DNA of 64,000 bases, taken from assembly GCF_002209355.2 (NCBI RefSeq), contig NZ_CP106855.1, forward strand, positions 3,596,001 to 3,660,000, read 5' to 3'. The first letter of the stretch is position 1. Every line of letters begins with the position of its first letter. The DNA is from Bdellovibrio sp. SKB1291214 (GTDB lineage: Bacteria; Bdellovibrionota; Bdellovibrionia; Bdellovibrionales; Bdellovibrionaceae). The notes under the pieces are model-generated. The model saw nothing but the letters and a program-made list of their open reading frames with translations. It was not told the origin of the DNA and made no database searches. The position numbers and the translations under genes are program-made. Below are positions 25,132 through 36,728 of this stretch, piece by piece.

Positions 25132-25839
25132 ATGGCAGGTAAAAAGTTCGCAGCTGCTTCTAAAAAAGTAGATTCTGCAAAAAAATACTCTGTTGAAGAA
25201 GCATTCAAACTCGTTGTTGAGACAGCTCCAGCGAAATTTGATGAATCTATCGACGTAGCATTGCGTTTGGGTATCGACCCTAAGCAATCTGATCAACAAG
25301 TTCGTGGCGCAATCGCATTGCCTCACGGTTTGGGTAAAGAAGTAAAAGTAGTTGTTTTCGCAAAAGGTCCTAAAGAGACTGAGGCGAAAAACGCTGGCGC
25401 AGACTTTGTTGGCGCTGACGACCTTGTGGCTAAAATCCAAGCTGGCTGGTTGGACTTCGATAAATGTATCGCGACTCCAGATATGATGGCGACTGTTTCT
25501 AAAGTTGCTAAAATTCTAGGGCCTCGTGGTTTGATGCCGAATCCAAAAATCGGTACTGTAACTATGAACGTTGGCGAAGCCGTAACTGCTGAGAAAAAAG
25601 GTAAGTTGGATTTCCGCGTTGATAAAGCAGGTATCGTACATGCTGGTATCGGTAAGAAATCTATGGGCGATGCTAAACTTCGTGATAACTTCATGGTCCT
25701 TTTGGCCGCTCTAGTTAAAGCGAAACCAGCATCTTCTAAAGGTATCTACCTTCGCTCTATCTCCGTAGCATCTACTATGGGTCCAGGCGTGAAGATCGAG
25801 CCAAATGCGGCAGCAGCTGCAACTGGCGCACTAGCGTAG
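25132..25839 (+). CDS. rplA: 50S ribosomal protein L1
   Basis: 235 residues. Forms the mobile L1 stalk at the tRNA exit site and in many bacteria represses its own L11-L1 message. The signature block PRGLMPNPKIGTV lies near 127-139. TAGGAG precedes the ATG. A terminator follows at 25846, separating L11-L1 from L10-L7/L12. Confidence 0.98.
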   Translation: MAGKKFAAASKKVDSAKKYSVEEAFKLVVETAPAKFDESIDVALRLGIDPKQSDQQVRGAIALPHGLGKEVKVVVFAKGPKETEAKNAGADFVGADDLVAKIQAGWLDFDKCIATPDMMATVSKVAKILGPRGLMPNPKIGTVTMNVGEAVTAEKKGKLDFRVDKAGIVHAGIGKKSMGDAKLRDNFMVLLAALVKAKPASSKGIYLRSISVASTMGPGVKIEPNAAAAATGALA

Positions 25840-25845
25840 TTTTAT

Positions 25846-25872
25846 AAAGCTCCGACTTGTTCGGGGCTTTTT
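25846..25872 (+). terminator. Rho-independent terminator between rplA and rplJ
   Basis: AAAGCTCCGA (25846-25855) pairs with TCGGGGCTTT (25861-25870) allowing one G-U, followed by further T. Confidence 0.85.
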
Positions 25873-26053
25873 GTATTTTTATATTAAGTATTTATTGCGA
25901 TCAGAGACAGTAGGTTTTCGTTTGTGGATGTAATCCCGCGATTGTGTGGGGCCTACCGAGATAAGGCAAAAGGTTATTCTGACCTCCAAACCGACCTGAT
26001 TCGCACACACCCCTTCGCAAGAAGGGAAAAGTCTAATGAAAGGAGGCTCACTT
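25873..26053 (+). promoter_or_regulatory. Leader of the L10-L7/L12 operon, possible L10-binding leader
   Basis: A 180-base leader precedes rplJ. In many bacteria this segment folds to bind the L10-L7/L12 complex and represses translation. A CCCTTC-GCAA-GAAGGG hairpin (26011-26026) lies just before the ribosome site. The L10 site itself was not proven. Confidence 0.5.
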
Positions 26054-26584
26054 ATGATCACTCGCGCAGATAAAGAGCAAGAGATTAAGCTTATCACTGA
26101 GAAATTCGGTAAAGCTAAAGGAGCTTTCATCGTCGACTTCAAAGGCATCAAGGTTGAGCAAGTAACTAACTTGCGTAAAAAATTGAATGCTGCTGATTCT
26201 GAGATGAAAGTTGTCCGTAATACTCTAGCAAAAAGAGCGTTCAAAGATCACCCATCAATTGAAAAAGCATTTACGACTTCAATGAAGGGTACTAACGCCA
26301 TCGTATTCTCATACGGTGAAGTGAACGCAACTGCAAAAACATTGGCTGATTTCGCTAAGGACGTAGAAGTTCTTCAAATCAAGTCTGGTGTTATGGATGG
26401 CGAAGCTTTGGATGATGCTAAGATTAAATTCTTGGCGACACTTCCAGGGAAAGACCAACTCCGCGCTATGTTCCTTGGTACGCTATTGGCTTCAGGCTCT
26501 GCACTTGCACGCTGCTTGAACGCTTACGCCGAGAAACTTGGTGGTGGTGCTACTGCTGGTACTGAAGAAGCTCCACAAGCATAA
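26054..26584 (+). CDS. rplJ: 50S ribosomal protein L10
   Basis: 176 residues from ATG 26054 ([11 protein letters not shown]), chosen because AAAGGAGG stands 7 bases upstream; the ATG at 26036 would read through that site. L10 anchors L7/L12 dimers to 23S rRNA. The N-terminal RNA-binding domain and the C-terminal helix that holds L7/L12 ([13 protein letters not shown]) are present. Somewhat longer than E. coli L10 (165), with a short Gly/Thr/Ala tail. Confidence 0.97.
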   Translation: MITRADKEQEIKLITEKFGKAKGAFIVDFKGIKVEQVTNLRKKLNAADSEMKVVRNTLAKRAFKDHPSIEKAFTTSMKGTNAIVFSYGEVNATAKTLADFAKDVEVLQIKSGVMDGEALDDAKIKFLATLPGKDQLRAMFLGTLLASGSALARCLNAYAEKLGGGATAGTEEAPQA

Positions 26585-26669
26585 TGCTTGCGCACCGATG
26601 ATTCGGTGTTAATGGTTGCTGATATAAATTGAATTTTTAAATAATTTTTTAAATCCCTGGAGGATTAAA

Positions 26670-27035
26670 ATGTCTCTAACTAACGATCAACTTGTTGACG
26701 CATTGTCTGCGAAAACAGTTCTTGAAATCGCTGAACTTGTAAAAATGCTTGAAGAAAAATGGGGCGTTTCTGCTGCTGCTCCTGTAGCTGCTGCAGCTGG
26801 TCCTGCTGCTGCTGTTGAAGAAAAAACTGCATTCGACGTAATCTTGGTTGATGCTGGCGCGAACAAAATCAACGTAATCAAAGAAGTACGTGGTTTGACT
26901 GGTTTGGGTCTTGCTGAAGCTAAAGCACTAGTTGAAGCTGGTGGCAAAGCTGTTAAAGAAGGCGCGACTAAAGAAGACGCTGAAAAAATCAAAAAAGCTC
27001 TTGAAGCTGCAGGCGCGAAAGTTACTGTTAAGTAG
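26670..27035 (+). CDS. rplL: 50S ribosomal protein L7/L12
   Basis: 121 residues, the length of E. coli L7/L12. N-terminal dimer domain (1-35), Ala/Pro hinge (38-52) and the C-terminal factor-binding domain with [16 protein letters not shown] and [17 protein letters not shown]. It recruits and stimulates translation GTPases. CTGGAGG precedes the ATG; terminator at 27070. Confidence 0.98.
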   Translation: MSLTNDQLVDALSAKTVLEIAELVKMLEEKWGVSAAAPVAAAAGPAAAVEEKTAFDVILVDAGANKINVIKEVRGLTGLGLAEAKALVEAGGKAVKEGATKEDAEKIKKALEAAGAKVTVK

Positions 27036-27069
27036 TCTTTCGAACCAATTCTTGGTTTTGAAAATGCCG

Positions 27070-27097
27070 AAAGCCTCGTGGAAACACGGGGCTTTTT
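27070..27097 (+). terminator. Terminator or attenuator after rplL
   Basis: AAAGCCTCGTG (27070-27080), GAAA loop, CACGGGGCTTT (27085-27095), then TT. If rpoBC lacks its own promoter, this is where read-through would be set. Confidence 0.88.
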
Positions 27098-27134
27098 GCT
27101 TTTTAGCCCTCGTAAATAAAGTCGACCGCCTTGT

Positions 27135-27263
27135 CTTTCGAAAATCCGTGGTCTGCCTCGGCTATTTTCGACCCGCGCATCCATGCGCTCGCCGGGCTTG
27201 GGTACCGCATCCTGCGGGCCCGGAGGTCGAAAATATCCAAGTCAGCCCCCGGATTTCCGAAAG
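27135..27263. repeat. Palindromic element 1 in rplL-rpoB gap
   Basis: Arms of 39 bases, 27135-27173 and 27225-27263, pair with about 6 mismatches; the inner 11 bp (TATTTTCGACC/GGTCGAAAATA) are perfect. They enclose two hairpins: GCGCAT/ATGCGC (27175-27188) and CCGGGC/GCCCGG (27192-27223) with CCGCA/TGCGG inside. The result is a three-way junction. Its reverse complement shares motifs and layout with element 2. Confidence 0.8.
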
Positions 27264-27458
27264 CCAATGCTGACGCGTTAAATCATGGTGTCTAAAAACA
27301 ACAAGCCCCGCGTTTCTTAGATCTCCAAATCGGAGAATCACGTTCAATAAAATAAAAAATCTGACACCGAACTACTTTTTGTAACCAAGAAGTCGGTTTT
27401 ACGGCGATTTCGGTTCTTTATTTTCTTTCAAAACTCCTTATTTGACGTTGAACGAGCG
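27264..27458. other. Spacer between the two palindromic elements
   Basis: 195 bases with no supportable gene. TTTTCTTTCAAAA at 27421-27433 is nearly complementary to 27611-27624 and may extend element 2 outward. Confidence 0.4.
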
Positions 27459-27580
27459 TTTTGGGGAGGAGGCAGGGACGTATATTTTGAGGCCTCCGCC
27501 CCCGCACGATGCGGTATCAAGGGGCGGTTGAGGGCCGGAAGCCCGTGCCCAAAATATACGTCCCTGCCTCCTCCCCAAAA
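27459..27580. repeat. Palindromic element 2 with perfect 31-bp stem
   Basis: 27459-27489 and 27550-27580 are perfectly complementary over 31 bases. Inside are CCGCCCC/GGGGCGG (27496-27502, 27521-27527), which encloses CGCA/TGCG, and GGGC/GCCC (27532-27544), again a three-way junction. The shared segment CCGCAcGATGCGGTA differs by one base from the reverse complement of element 1. Confidence 0.9.
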
Positions 27581-27767
27581 TGCGTCGCTCCGAAGCCAAA
27601 AAAACCGCAATTTTTGAAAGAAAGTAAAGAAGCGAAAGTGCTGATAATTGCTTGATTTTTTGGAAACCCGGACGTAGTTTGGTTCCTTGCGTTTAGATTT
27701 TATTTAATGTGGTTCTTGATTCTTCCGCCCGAAGTGAAGTTTCGATTTTCTTATCACGGAGAGTACA
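27581..27767. other. Gap between element 2 and rpoB
   Basis: 187 bases holding the rpoB leader. The ribosome site ACGGAGAG lies at 27756-27763. No clear promoter was found, though one is likely somewhere in the gap given the terminator after rplL. Confidence 0.4.
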
Positions 27768-30700
27768 TTGGAAAAAACTCCAGTTACGGCTTCTAACATT
27801 CGAGTTAGAAAGTCTTTCGCGAAAAATAAGCAAGTCATTGATATCCCTAACTTGATTGAATTGCAGAAGTCTTCTTACGAAGCTTTCATTCAAAAAGATA
27901 TGGATCCAGATCGCCGTGGCGAAGCTGGTCTTAATGGCGTTTTCAAATCTGTTTTCCCAATCACAGATTTCAACAACACTGCAAGCCTAGAGTTTGTATC
28001 TTACACTCTTGAGCCAGCAAAATACGACGTAGATGAATGTCGTCAGCGCGGAATGACTTTCGCTGCTCCGATCAAAGTTACTCTTCGTCTTATCGTGTTT
28101 GATGTTGATGAAGAAACTGAAGCACGTTCTATCCGTGACGTAAAAGAACAAGAAGTTTACTTGGGCGAAATCCCATTGATGACTGCTAACGGTTCTTTCA
28201 TCATCAACGGTACTGAGCGCGTTGTTGTATCTCAGTTGCATCGTTCTCCGGGCGTGTTCTTCGATCACGACGGTGGTAAAAACAATGCTTCTGGTAAATT
28301 GATCTACTCTGCACGTGTAATTCCTTACCGTGGTTCTTGGTTGGATGCTGAATTCGATCAAAAAGATTTGATCCACGTTCGTATCGATCGTCGTCGTAAA
28401 TTCCCAGTGACAATCTTGTTGAAAGCATTGGGTTACAACGCTGAACAACTTCTTGAATACTTCTACGACCTTGACGAAGTTTACGTTAAAGGCGGCAAGT
28501 TGTTCCGTAAGTTGGACATCGAAAGAATGTCAGGCCAAAGAGCATTGACTGATATCGTTGATCCAAAAGGTGGTGAGGCACTAGTTAAAGCTGGTCGTCG
28601 TATCACTCGCGCGATCGTTAAGAAAATCAAAGACCTTAACATCACTGAGCTTGAAGTTGAACCAAACGACCTTGATGGTAAAGTTTTGGCGAAACCTCTT
28701 ATCGATGAATCTACTGGTGAGATCATCGCGGATGCGAATGCTGAGTTGAACTCTGCGATCATCAAACGCGCGATCGAAGCTGGCATCGAAAGCTTCTACA
28801 TGATCTTCTTCGACGGTTTGACTGTTGGACCTTACCTACGTAACACATTGTTGGTAGATAAAGTTTCTAACAAAGACGAATCTTTGATCGAGATCTACAA
28901 ACGTCTTCGTCCAGGTGAGCCTCCAACTTTGGAAGCTGCTACGACGTTCTTCGGTCGTTTGTTCTTCGATCCAGAGACTTATGATCTTTCTGAAGTTGGT
29001 CGTATCAAGATCAATCACAGATTCGGTATCTCTATGGAAGAGTGCCCGCCGTCTCACAGAACACTGACTCACAAAGATATCTTAAGCACTATCAAAACGC
29101 TTATCGATCTTAAAAACGGTCGTGGTGTTATCGACGATATCGATCACTTGGGTAACCGTCGTGTTCGTTCCGTAGGTGAGTTGCTAGAAAACCAATACCG
29201 TATCGGTTTGGTTCGTATGGAACGCGCTATCCGTGAACGTATGTCTCTACAAGACGTAGAAACAATGATGCCTCACGATCTAGTAAACGCTAAACCTGTA
29301 AATGCAGTTGTTAAAGAATTCTTCGGTTCTTCTCAATTGTCACAGTTCATGGACCAAACAAATCCATTGTCTGAGATCACTCACAAACGTCGTTTGTCAG
29401 CTCTTGGACCTGGTGGTTTGACTCGTGACCGTGCCGGATTCGAAGTACGTGACGTACATCCAACGCATTACGGTCGTATCTGTCCAATCGAAACTCCAGA
29501 GGGACCAAACATCGGTTTGATCGCTTCCTTGGCAACATACGCTCGTATCAACAACTACGGTTTCATCGAGACTCCGTACCGCAAAGTTGAACAAGGCGCA
29601 GTTTCTAAAGACATCAATTACTTGTCTGCATTGGAAGAAGCGGGTCACTACATCGCTCCAGCAGCTCGTGACGAAGCTGGTAACAAAGCTATCCAAACAC
29701 CAACTACTATCACTCGTCGTGATGGTGAGTATGAAATCGTTGATAAAGATAAAGTTGCTTTGATGGACGTTTCTCCATCTCAGCTAGTATCTATCGCGGC
29801 ATCTTTGATCCCGTTCCTAGAACATGACGACGCCAACCGTGCGTTGATGGGATCGAACATGCAACGTCAAGCGGTTCCATTGTTGCGTTCTCGCGCACCA
29901 CTTGTTGGTACAGGCGTAGAGCGTTTGGTTGCTCGTGACTCTGGTACATCTGTCGTTGTTCAAAACGACGGTATCGTTGAAGAAGTAGATGCATCTCGTA
30001 TCGTTATCCGTCGTTTCGCTAAAGGCGGCGAGTTGGGTGCGAACGTTGATATCTACAATTTGACTAAGTACCAACGTACGAACCAAAACACATGCTTCAA
30101 TCAAAAACCAATCGTAACTGTTGGTGACAAGGTTTCTAAAGGCGACATCGTTGCTGACGGACCTTCAACTGAGCTTGGTGAGTTGGCTCTAGGTCAAAAC
30201 ATCCTAGTAGCGTTCACTCCTTGGCAAGGTTACAACTTCGAGGACTCCATCCTTATTTCTGAGCGTTTGTTGAAAGACGACGTTTACACATCTATCCACA
30301 TCGAAGAATTCGAGTGCGTAGCGCGTGACACGAAACTAGGTAAAGAAGAGATCACTCGCGATATCGCAAACGTTGGTGAAGAAGCACTTAAAGACCTTGA
30401 TAGCTCTGGTATTATCCGCATCGGTGCGGAAGTTCGCCCTGGCTTCATCTTGGTTGGTAAAGTGACTCCTAAGGGTGAAACTCAACTTTCTCCTGAAGAA
30501 AAACTTTTGAGAGCGATCTTCGGTGAAAAAGCTGGTGACGTACGTGATACATCACTTCGCGCACCATCTGGCGTTTACGGTACAGTTATCGATGCTCAAG
30601 TTTACTCTCGTGAAGGCGCAGACCGCGATGAGCGTTTGTCTTCCATCATCGAAGAGAAAAAACGCAAGCTTGAAAAAGACTTGGCTGTTGAGCAAAACGT

Positions 30701-31967
30701 TATCAAAAATAACTCCATCACGAAACTTCGCGATATCTTGGTAGGCAAAATTACTACTGGCGTATTGTTGAATGAAGATGGATCTCAAAAACTTTTGAAC
30801 AAAGGTCAATCGATCACAGTTGCGGATATCGAAACAATTCCATTTGAATTGTTGAACTATATCCCTCTTGAACAAGACCTTGAGTTCCAAGTTAACAAAA
30901 TCATCGACAACGCTCGTAACCAACTTGACGCAGTTAAATTGGTATTCAACGAGAAGATCGATCGCCTTCGTAAAGGTGACGAGCTTCCTCCAGGCGTTAT
31001 CAAAATGGTTAAAGTTTACGTTGCGATTAAACGTAAAATGCAAGTCGGCGATAAATTTGCCGGCCGTCACGGAAATAAAGGTGTCGTTTCTAAAGTATTG
31101 CCTGTTGAAGACATGCCTTACCTTGCAGACGGTTCTCCGGTTGACATGGTCTTGAATCCACTGGGCGTACCTTCACGTATGAACATCGGTCAGGTCCTTG
31201 AGGTTCACTTGGGTTGGGCAGCGCACAACTTGGGTAAACAAATCGGTTCTCACCTTGAAAAGTGGAATGCAGAAAACGCACGTAAAGAAATGAAAGATAT
31301 CTTCAATGACTCTGATATCAGCGCAAAACTTGATGGCGCTGATGAAGGTTCTTTGAAATCAATGGTAACTCGTATGAAGAACGGTATCCACGTTGGAACG
31401 CCGGTATTCGACGGTGCTCGTGAATCAGATGTTAAGAACTTGCTTGCGAAAGCAGAAGTTCCACTTTCTGGTAAGTCCATCCTATTCGATGGTCGTACTG
31501 GCGAGCCGTTCACGAACCCAGTTACTGTGGGTATCATGTACATGCTTAAACTTCACCATCTGGTTGAAGAGAAGATCCATGCTCGTTCTATCGGACCTTA
31601 TTCTCTCGTTTCGCAACAGCCATTGGGCGGTAAAGCTCAATTCGGTGGTCAGCGTCTAGGGGAGATGGAAGTTTGGGCGATCGAAGCATACGGTGCTGCA
31701 TACTCTCTACAAGAGTTCCTAACTGTTAAGTCAGATGACGTAGCTGGTAGAACTCGTATGTACGAAAGTATCGTTAAGGGTGAAAACATCCTTGAGCCGG
31801 GTCTTCCTGAATCGTTCAACGTTCTAGTGAAAGAGCTTCAGTCTCTTGCATTGAATGTTGAGTTGATGGAGTCCGACATCCTACGCGATCAAGATGAAGA
31901 TCTTGATAACGGTGGCGATGTTATTGAAGCAACTGTTGTGGCTCCTACTGAGCCAGAGCAGCACTAA
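27768..31967 (+). CDS. rpoB: DNA-directed RNA polymerase beta subunit
   Basis: 1399 residues. Forms one pincer of RNA polymerase and part of the active site. The rifampicin-pocket stretch [23 protein letters not shown] is present in wild-type form, with [19 protein letters not shown] after it; the catalytic Lys regions [10 protein letters not shown] and the C-terminal [18 protein letters not shown] follow. The start is TTG at 27768 after ACGGAGAG, with no in-frame ATG in a better place. rpoC follows 27 bases on. The subunit is longer than in E. coli (1342). Confidence 0.98.
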   Translation: MEKTPVTASNIRVRKSFAKNKQVIDIPNLIELQKSSYEAFIQKDMDPDRRGEAGLNGVFKSVFPITDFNNTASLEFVSYTLEPAKYDVDECRQRGMTFAAPIKVTLRLIVFDVDEETEARSIRDVKEQEVYLGEIPLMTANGSFIINGTERVVVSQLHRSPGVFFDHDGGKNNASGKLIYSARVIPYRGSWLDAEFDQKDLIHVRIDRRRKFPVTILLKALGYNAEQLLEYFYDLDEVYVKGGKLFRKLDIERMSGQRALTDIVDPKGGEALVKAGRRITRAIVKKIKDLNITELEVEPNDLDGKVLAKPLIDESTGEIIADANAELNSAIIKRAIEAGIESFYMIFFDGLTVGPYLRNTLLVDKVSNKDESLIEIYKRLRPGEPPTLEAATTFFGRLFFDPETYDLSEVGRIKINHRFGISMEECPPSHRTLTHKDILSTIKTLIDLKNGRGVIDDIDHLGNRRVRSVGELLENQYRIGLVRMERAIRERMSLQDVETMMPHDLVNAKPVNAVVKEFFGSSQLSQFMDQTNPLSEITHKRRLSALGPGGLTRDRAGFEVRDVHPTHYGRICPIETPEGPNIGLIASLATYARINNYGFIETPYRKVEQGAVSKDINYLSALEEAGHYIAPAARDEAGNKAIQTPTTITRRDGEYEIVDKDKVALMDVSPSQLVSIAASLIPFLEHDDANRALMGSNMQRQAVPLLRSRAPLVGTGVERLVARDSGTSVVVQNDGIVEEVDASRIVIRRFAKGGELGANVDIYNLTKYQRTNQNTCFNQKPIVTVGDKVSKGDIVADGPSTELGELALGQNILVAFTPWQGYNFEDSILISERLLKDDVYTSIHIEEFECVARDTKLGKEEITRDIANVGEEALKDLDSSGIIRIGAEVRPGFILVGKVTPKGETQLSPEEKLLRAIFGEKAGDVRDTSLRAPSGVYGTVIDAQVYSREGADRDERLSSIIEEKKRKLEKDLAVEQNVIKNNSITKLRDILVGKITTGVLLNEDGSQKLLNKGQSITVADIETIPFELLNYIPLEQDLEFQVNKIIDNARNQLDAVKLVFNEKIDRLRKGDELPPGVIKMVKVYVAIKRKMQVGDKFAGRHGNKGVVSKVLPVEDMPYLADGSPVDMVLNPLGVPSRMNIGQVLEVHLGWAAHNLGKQIGSHLEKWNAENARKEMKDIFNDSDISAKLDGADEGSLKSMVTRMKNGIHVGTPVFDGARESDVKNLLAKAEVPLSGKSILFDGRTGEPFTNPVTVGIMYMLKLHHLVEEKIHARSIGPYSLVSQQPLGGKAQFGGQRLGEMEVWAIEAYGAAYSLQEFLTVKSDDVAGRTRMYESIVKGENILEPGLPESFNVLVKELQSLALNVELMESDILRDQDEDLDNGGDVIEATVVAPTEPEQH

Positions 31968-31994
31968 TTAAAACTTTAACAACAGGGGTGTTCT

Positions 31995-34900
31995 TTGAGA
32001 GACTTGTTGAATTTTTTCGATAAACCAAAAGATCCACTTTCGTTTGACGCCGTACGAGTATCGTTGGCGTCACCTGAAATGATTCGTGATTGGTCATTTG
32101 GTGAAGTTAAGAAGCCAGAAACTATCAACTATCGTACATTCAAGCCTGAACGGGACGGCTTGTTCTGTGCGAAAATCTTCGGTCCTATTAAGGATTACGA
32201 GTGCTTGTGCGGTAAGTATAAACGTATGAAGTACCGTGGCGTCGTCTGTGAAAAGTGCGGCGTTGAAGTAACACAAACTAAAGTTCGTCGTGAACGTTTA
32301 GGCCACATTGAGCTTGCAACTCCGGTTGCGCACATCTGGTTCTTGCGCTCATTGCCTTCTCGTATCGGTAACTTGCTCAACCTATCACTTAAGGATGTTG
32401 AGAAAGTTTTGTATTGTGAAGCACACGTGGTTATCGATCCAATGGAAACTACATTGGAAGAAGGCCAAGTATTGACTGAAGAAGCTTTGAACGCAGCTTT
32501 GAATGAATTCGGTCCTTCATTCAAATACGGCATGGGCGGCGAGGCTGTTCGTGACCTTTTGAGAAAAATCGATCCTGAATACTTGTCTCGCAAGCTTCGT
32601 ATGGAAGCTAAAGACGTTAAGTCTGAAGCGGGTATGAAAAAGATCACTAAACGTCTTAAGGTTGTTGAGGCTTTCAAAGGCTCTATCAACAAACCTGAAT
32701 GGATGATGTTGGAAGCACTTCCAGTGTTGCCACCAGATCTACGTCCTCTAGTTCCACTAGATGGCGGTCGTTTCGCGACTTCAGATCTAAATGATCTTTA
32801 CCGTCGTGTGATCAACCGTAATAACCGTTTGAAACGTCTTCAAGAGCTTAACGCTCCAGACATCATCATCCGCAATGAAAAACGTATGTTGCAAGAAGCA
32901 GTAGACGCATTGTTGGATAATGGTCGTCGCGGTAAAACTTTCACTGGTCCAAATAAACGTCCTCTTCGCTCTCTTTCAGATATGTTGAAAGGTAAGCAAG
33001 GTCGTTTCCGTCAAAATCTACTTGGTAAACGTGTGGACTACTCTGGTCGTTCCGTTATCGTTGTAGGTCCGACGTTGAAATTGCACCAATGCGGTCTTCC
33101 TAAGAAAATGGCTTTGGAGCTATTCAAACCATTCGTTTACAACAAACTTGAAGAAAAAGGCCTAGCAGCAACTATCAAGCAAGCTAAGAAATTGGTTGAG
33201 CAAGAGACAGTTGAAGTTTGGGATATCTTGGCTGACGTAGTTAAAGAACATCCAGTTCTTCTAAACCGTGCGCCAACTCTTCACAGACTTGGTATCCAAG
33301 CCTTCGAACCTGTACTTCACGAAGGTAAAGCGATCCAATTGCACCCGCTAGTGTGCGGTGCCTTTAATGCCGACTTCGACGGTGACCAAATGGCGGTTCA
33401 CGTTCCACTTTCTGTGGAATCTCAAGTTGAAGCTCGTGTTTTGATGATGTCTACGAACAACGTTCTTTCTCCAGCCTCTGGTAAGCCAATCATCAATCCA
33501 TCACAAGATATCGTGTTGGGCCTGTACTGGTTGACTCGTAACCGTTTGGGCGCAAAAGGAACTGGCAAAATCTTCTCAACTGTTCAAGAAGCTCAATACG
33601 CTTACGAAACAGGTTTGGTGGACTTGCAAGCAGTTTGTAAAGTACGTATCAACGGTAAGTTGCAAGAAACAACTGTAGGTCGCGCGATCCTTTCAGACAG
33701 CGTTCCTAAAGAAGTTCCTTTCAACGACGTGAACGTAATCATGACTAAGAAACAAATCGCTGCTTTGATCGACAAGACTTTCCGTCTTGCGGGTGCAAAA
33801 GCGACTTGTATCTTGGCTGATAAAATCATGGAACTTGGTTTCAAATATTCAACGTCTGCAGGTATGTCTATCGGTATCGATGACATGGTTATCCCAGCTG
33901 CCAAAGCTCCGATGATCGCTGACGCTGAAAAACAAGTTACTGAAATCCAAACTCAGTACGATGAAGGTTTGATCACAGATGGTGAGCGCTACAATAAGGT
34001 AGTGGATATCTGGGCACAAACTGCAGATAAGATCGCTAAAGAAGGTATGAACGCGATCGAAAAACAAACGTACGTAATTGATGGCAAAGAAGTAGTAGGA
34101 CCTTCATTCAATCCTATCTACATCATGGCTGAATCCGGAGCCCGTGGTTCCGCGACTCAGATCCGTCAGTTGGGTGGTATGCGTGGTTTGATGGCGAAAC
34201 CTTCTGGTGAGATCATCGAAACGCCGATCACTGCAAACTTCCGTGAAGGTTTGACAGTTATCCAGTACTTCATCTCTACGCACGGTGCTCGTAAAGGTTT
34301 GGCCGATACAGCATTGAAAACAGCGAACTCTGGTTACTTGACTCGTCGTTTAGTTGACGTTGCTCAAGACGTAGTAGTTTCTGAATTGGATTGCGGAATT
34401 GACGACGGTTTGGAAATCACTCCAGTTTACGAAGCTGGTGAGATCATCCAAAACATCGGTGATCGTATCCTTGGTCGTACAACATTGAGAGATGTTGTTG
34501 ATCCTCAAACTAACAACGTAGTTGTTAGAGCGAACCAAGAGATCTCTGAGACTGACGTTAAAACTATCGAAGGCTTGGGTATCGATAAAGTCGACATCCG
34601 TTCAGCCCTAGTGTGCCAATCTAAACGTGGCGTTTGTGTGAAGTGTTACGGCCGTGACTTGTCTCGTGGTGCGACTGTGAACCTTGGTGAAACAGTTGGT
34701 ATCATCGCCGCTCAATCTATCGGTGAGCCGGGTACTCAGTTGACGATGCGTACGTTCCACTTGGGTGGTGCGGCTTCTCGTTCAGTTGAGCAATCTGTTC
34801 ATACAACTCGTTATGACGGTACAATCAAACTTCAAAACGTTCATGCTGTTACGAACCGTAACGGTAAATTGACTGTAATGAATCGTAACGGTTCTGCACT

Positions 34901-36125
34901 AGTTGTGGACGAATCAGGTCGTGAACGCGAGAATTTCAAACTCGTTTACGGTGCTGTTTTGAACTTTAAAGAAGGTGACAAAGTTGCCAAAGGGCAAACA
35001 GTTGTCGAGTGGGATCCATATTCGAATCCAATCATCGCAGAGGTATCTGCGAAGATCCAATATCAGGATATCGAAGAAGGTTCTACAATGCAGGAGCAAG
35101 TGGATGCGGTAACTGGTTTCGCGACTAAAGTTATCATGGAATCTAAATCTTCTGACATTAAACCAACTGTGTTCCTAGTTGATGGCAATGGTAAGACATT
35201 GAATCTTCCTGGTCGTGACATCCCTGCGAGATATTTGATCCCAGTGGGTGCTCAGCTTCTAGCAGCTGACGGTCAAGAAATTCATGCCGGTGACGTTATC
35301 GCGAAAATGCATCGTGAGACTTCGAAAACGAAGGATATCACGGGCGGTCTTCCGCGCGTTGCCGAATTGTTTGAAGCTCGTAAACCGAAAGAAGCAGCAA
35401 TCATCTCTGAAATTGATGGTTATGTGACATTCGGTAAAGACGTTAAAGGTAAACAACGTGTGATCGTAACTCCTGAAGTGGGTGAGCAAAAAGAATATCT
35501 TATCCCTAAAGGTAAGCACGTTGCTGTAAGAGAAGGTGAGTACGTAAGAGCCGGTGAGGCGTTGATGGACGGTCCAACAAATCCTCATGACATTCTGGCG
35601 GTTCTAGGTGCTAAAGCCCTATCTGCATACCTTGTTGATGAAATCCAAGAAGTTTACCGACTTCAAGGTGTTGCTATCAATGACAAGCATATCGAAGTCA
35701 TCGTTCGCCAAATGCTACGTAAAGTAGAAATCAAGGACGCTGGTGACAGCCGCTTCTTGGCTGGTGAACAAGCTGAAAGATATGCTTTCGACGAAGAAAA
35801 TGCTCGTTTGAGCCGTGAAGGTGGACAACTTGCTACATGCAATCCACTTCTTCTTGGTATCACGAAAGTTTCTTTGAGCACTGATAGCTGGATCTCAGCA
35901 GCGTCATTCCAAGAAACAACAAAAGTACTTACGGAAGCGGCGATCAATTCTCGTACAGACCATTTGCGTGGTTTGAAAGAGAATATCATCATGGGTCGTT
36001 TGATCCCTGCAGGTACTGGCTTAACTTCTTACAAACGTTGGAAAGTGTCTGTAGCAGAGGACGACGATGTAAATTACGTGGCATCTTTGCCAGGTATGTC
36101 GGCTTCCGCTCAGCCTCAAGGTTAG
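31995..36125 (+). CDS. rpoC: DNA-directed RNA polymerase beta' subunit
   Basis: 1376 residues. Holds the catalytic magnesium in [12 protein letters not shown]. The N-terminal zinc site (CLCGKYK...CEKCG) and the second zinc site ([15 protein letters not shown]) are intact, as are the bridge helix and trigger loop region ([15 protein letters not shown]). Starts with TTG at 31995 after AGGGGTG; rpoB also starts with TTG. The 3' end is followed by a hairpin at 36149. Confidence 0.98.
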   Translation: MRDLLNFFDKPKDPLSFDAVRVSLASPEMIRDWSFGEVKKPETINYRTFKPERDGLFCAKIFGPIKDYECLCGKYKRMKYRGVVCEKCGVEVTQTKVRRERLGHIELATPVAHIWFLRSLPSRIGNLLNLSLKDVEKVLYCEAHVVIDPMETTLEEGQVLTEEALNAALNEFGPSFKYGMGGEAVRDLLRKIDPEYLSRKLRMEAKDVKSEAGMKKITKRLKVVEAFKGSINKPEWMMLEALPVLPPDLRPLVPLDGGRFATSDLNDLYRRVINRNNRLKRLQELNAPDIIIRNEKRMLQEAVDALLDNGRRGKTFTGPNKRPLRSLSDMLKGKQGRFRQNLLGKRVDYSGRSVIVVGPTLKLHQCGLPKKMALELFKPFVYNKLEEKGLAATIKQAKKLVEQETVEVWDILADVVKEHPVLLNRAPTLHRLGIQAFEPVLHEGKAIQLHPLVCGAFNADFDGDQMAVHVPLSVESQVEARVLMMSTNNVLSPASGKPIINPSQDIVLGLYWLTRNRLGAKGTGKIFSTVQEAQYAYETGLVDLQAVCKVRINGKLQETTVGRAILSDSVPKEVPFNDVNVIMTKKQIAALIDKTFRLAGAKATCILADKIMELGFKYSTSAGMSIGIDDMVIPAAKAPMIADAEKQVTEIQTQYDEGLITDGERYNKVVDIWAQTADKIAKEGMNAIEKQTYVIDGKEVVGPSFNPIYIMAESGARGSATQIRQLGGMRGLMAKPSGEIIETPITANFREGLTVIQYFISTHGARKGLADTALKTANSGYLTRRLVDVAQDVVVSELDCGIDDGLEITPVYEAGEIIQNIGDRILGRTTLRDVVDPQTNNVVVRANQEISETDVKTIEGLGIDKVDIRSALVCQSKRGVCVKCYGRDLSRGATVNLGETVGIIAAQSIGEPGTQLTMRTFHLGGAASRSVEQSVHTTRYDGTIKLQNVHAVTNRNGKLTVMNRNGSALVVDESGRERENFKLVYGAVLNFKEGDKVAKGQTVVEWDPYSNPIIAEVSAKIQYQDIEEGSTMQEQVDAVTGFATKVIMESKSSDIKPTVFLVDGNGKTLNLPGRDIPARYLIPVGAQLLAADGQEIHAGDVIAKMHRETSKTKDITGGLPRVAELFEARKPKEAAIISEIDGYVTFGKDVKGKQRVIVTPEVGEQKEYLIPKGKHVAVREGEYVRAGEALMDGPTNPHDILAVLGAKALSAYLVDEIQEVYRLQGVAINDKHIEVIVRQMLRKVEIKDAGDSRFLAGEQAERYAFDEENARLSREGGQLATCNPLLLGITKVSLSTDSWISAASFQETTKVLTEAAINSRTDHLRGLKENIIMGRLIPAGTGLTSYKRWKVSVAEDDDVNYVASLPGMSASAQPQG

Positions 36126-36148
36126 TAGAGTTGCAGCGCTTCATGAAT

Positions 36149-36179
36149 CCTCAAAGCCGCTTCACTGGCGGTTTTGAGG
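36149..36179 (+). terminator. Hairpin after rpoC, possible terminator
   Basis: CCTCAAAGCCGC (36149-36160) pairs over 12 bp with GCGGTTTTGAGG (36168-36179) with one G-U. No T-run follows. A second short hairpin (GGCTT/AAGCC) could form next to it. Confidence 0.45.
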
Positions 36180-36271
36180 GCTTAAAGCCTCGATTCTCGT
36201 AAGAAAAATGTAAAAAACTCAAAAAGTGGAACTCACGCCAGTTTTTGGGAACTAAAAATAACAACAATGTC

Positions 36272-36299
36272 TTGACCCGGATACTTTCGACAATGTAAG
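36272..36299 (+). promoter_or_regulatory. Candidate promoter of the str operon
   Basis: TTGACC (36272-36277), 16-base spacer, TGTAAG (36294-36299), 45 bases before rpsL. Confidence 0.5.
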
Positions 36300-36343
36300 T
36301 TCCAGCGTCTTGAATTCGAATAAATTGTTTAAGGGGTTTATAA

Positions 36344-36718
36344 GTGCCTACAATTAACCAGCTCATCAAAAGTGAGCGTAAAGTTCAAAAAAACCAAACT
36401 AAATCACCTGCTTTGGTGTCATGCCCTCAGCGTCGTGGTGTTTGTACTCGTGTTTATACAACAACTCCAAAGAAGCCGAACTCCGCTCTACGTAAAGTAG
36501 CAAAAGTCCGTCTATCTAACGGTTTTGAAGTTATCTCTTACATCCCAGGTATCGGTCACAATCTTCAAGAGCACAGCGTTGTCTTGATTCGTGGCGGCCG
36601 TGTTAAAGACTTGCCGGGTGTTCGTTACCACATCGTTCGCGGTGTTCTAGATCTTCAAGGTGTTAACGGTCGCCTACGCAGCCGTTCTAAATACGGTACT
36701 AAGAGACCTAAGAAATAA
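36344..36718 (+). CDS. rpsL: 30S ribosomal protein S12
   Basis: 124 residues, same as E. coli. Sits in the decoding centre and affects accuracy. The [16 protein letters not shown] and [13 protein letters not shown] loops, where streptomycin-resistance changes arise, have wild-type Lys. The GTG start at 36344 follows AAGGGG. First gene of rpsL-rpsG-fusA. Confidence 0.98.
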   Translation: MPTINQLIKSERKVQKNQTKSPALVSCPQRRGVCTRVYTTTPKKPNSALRKVAKVRLSNGFEVISYIPGIGHNLQEHSVVLIRGGRVKDLPGVRYHIVRGVLDLQGVNGRLRSRSKYGTKRPKK

Positions 36719-36728
36719 GGATTGAGAA

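Noticed and set aside
27428-27610. 60-codon minus-strand ORF across palindromic element 2
   Set aside because: The whole ORF is made of the inverted repeat; no ribosome site and no protein-like composition.
27768-36718. Drug-resistance alleles in rpoB or rpsL
   Set aside because: The rifampicin and streptomycin regions read as wild-type at the usual positions.
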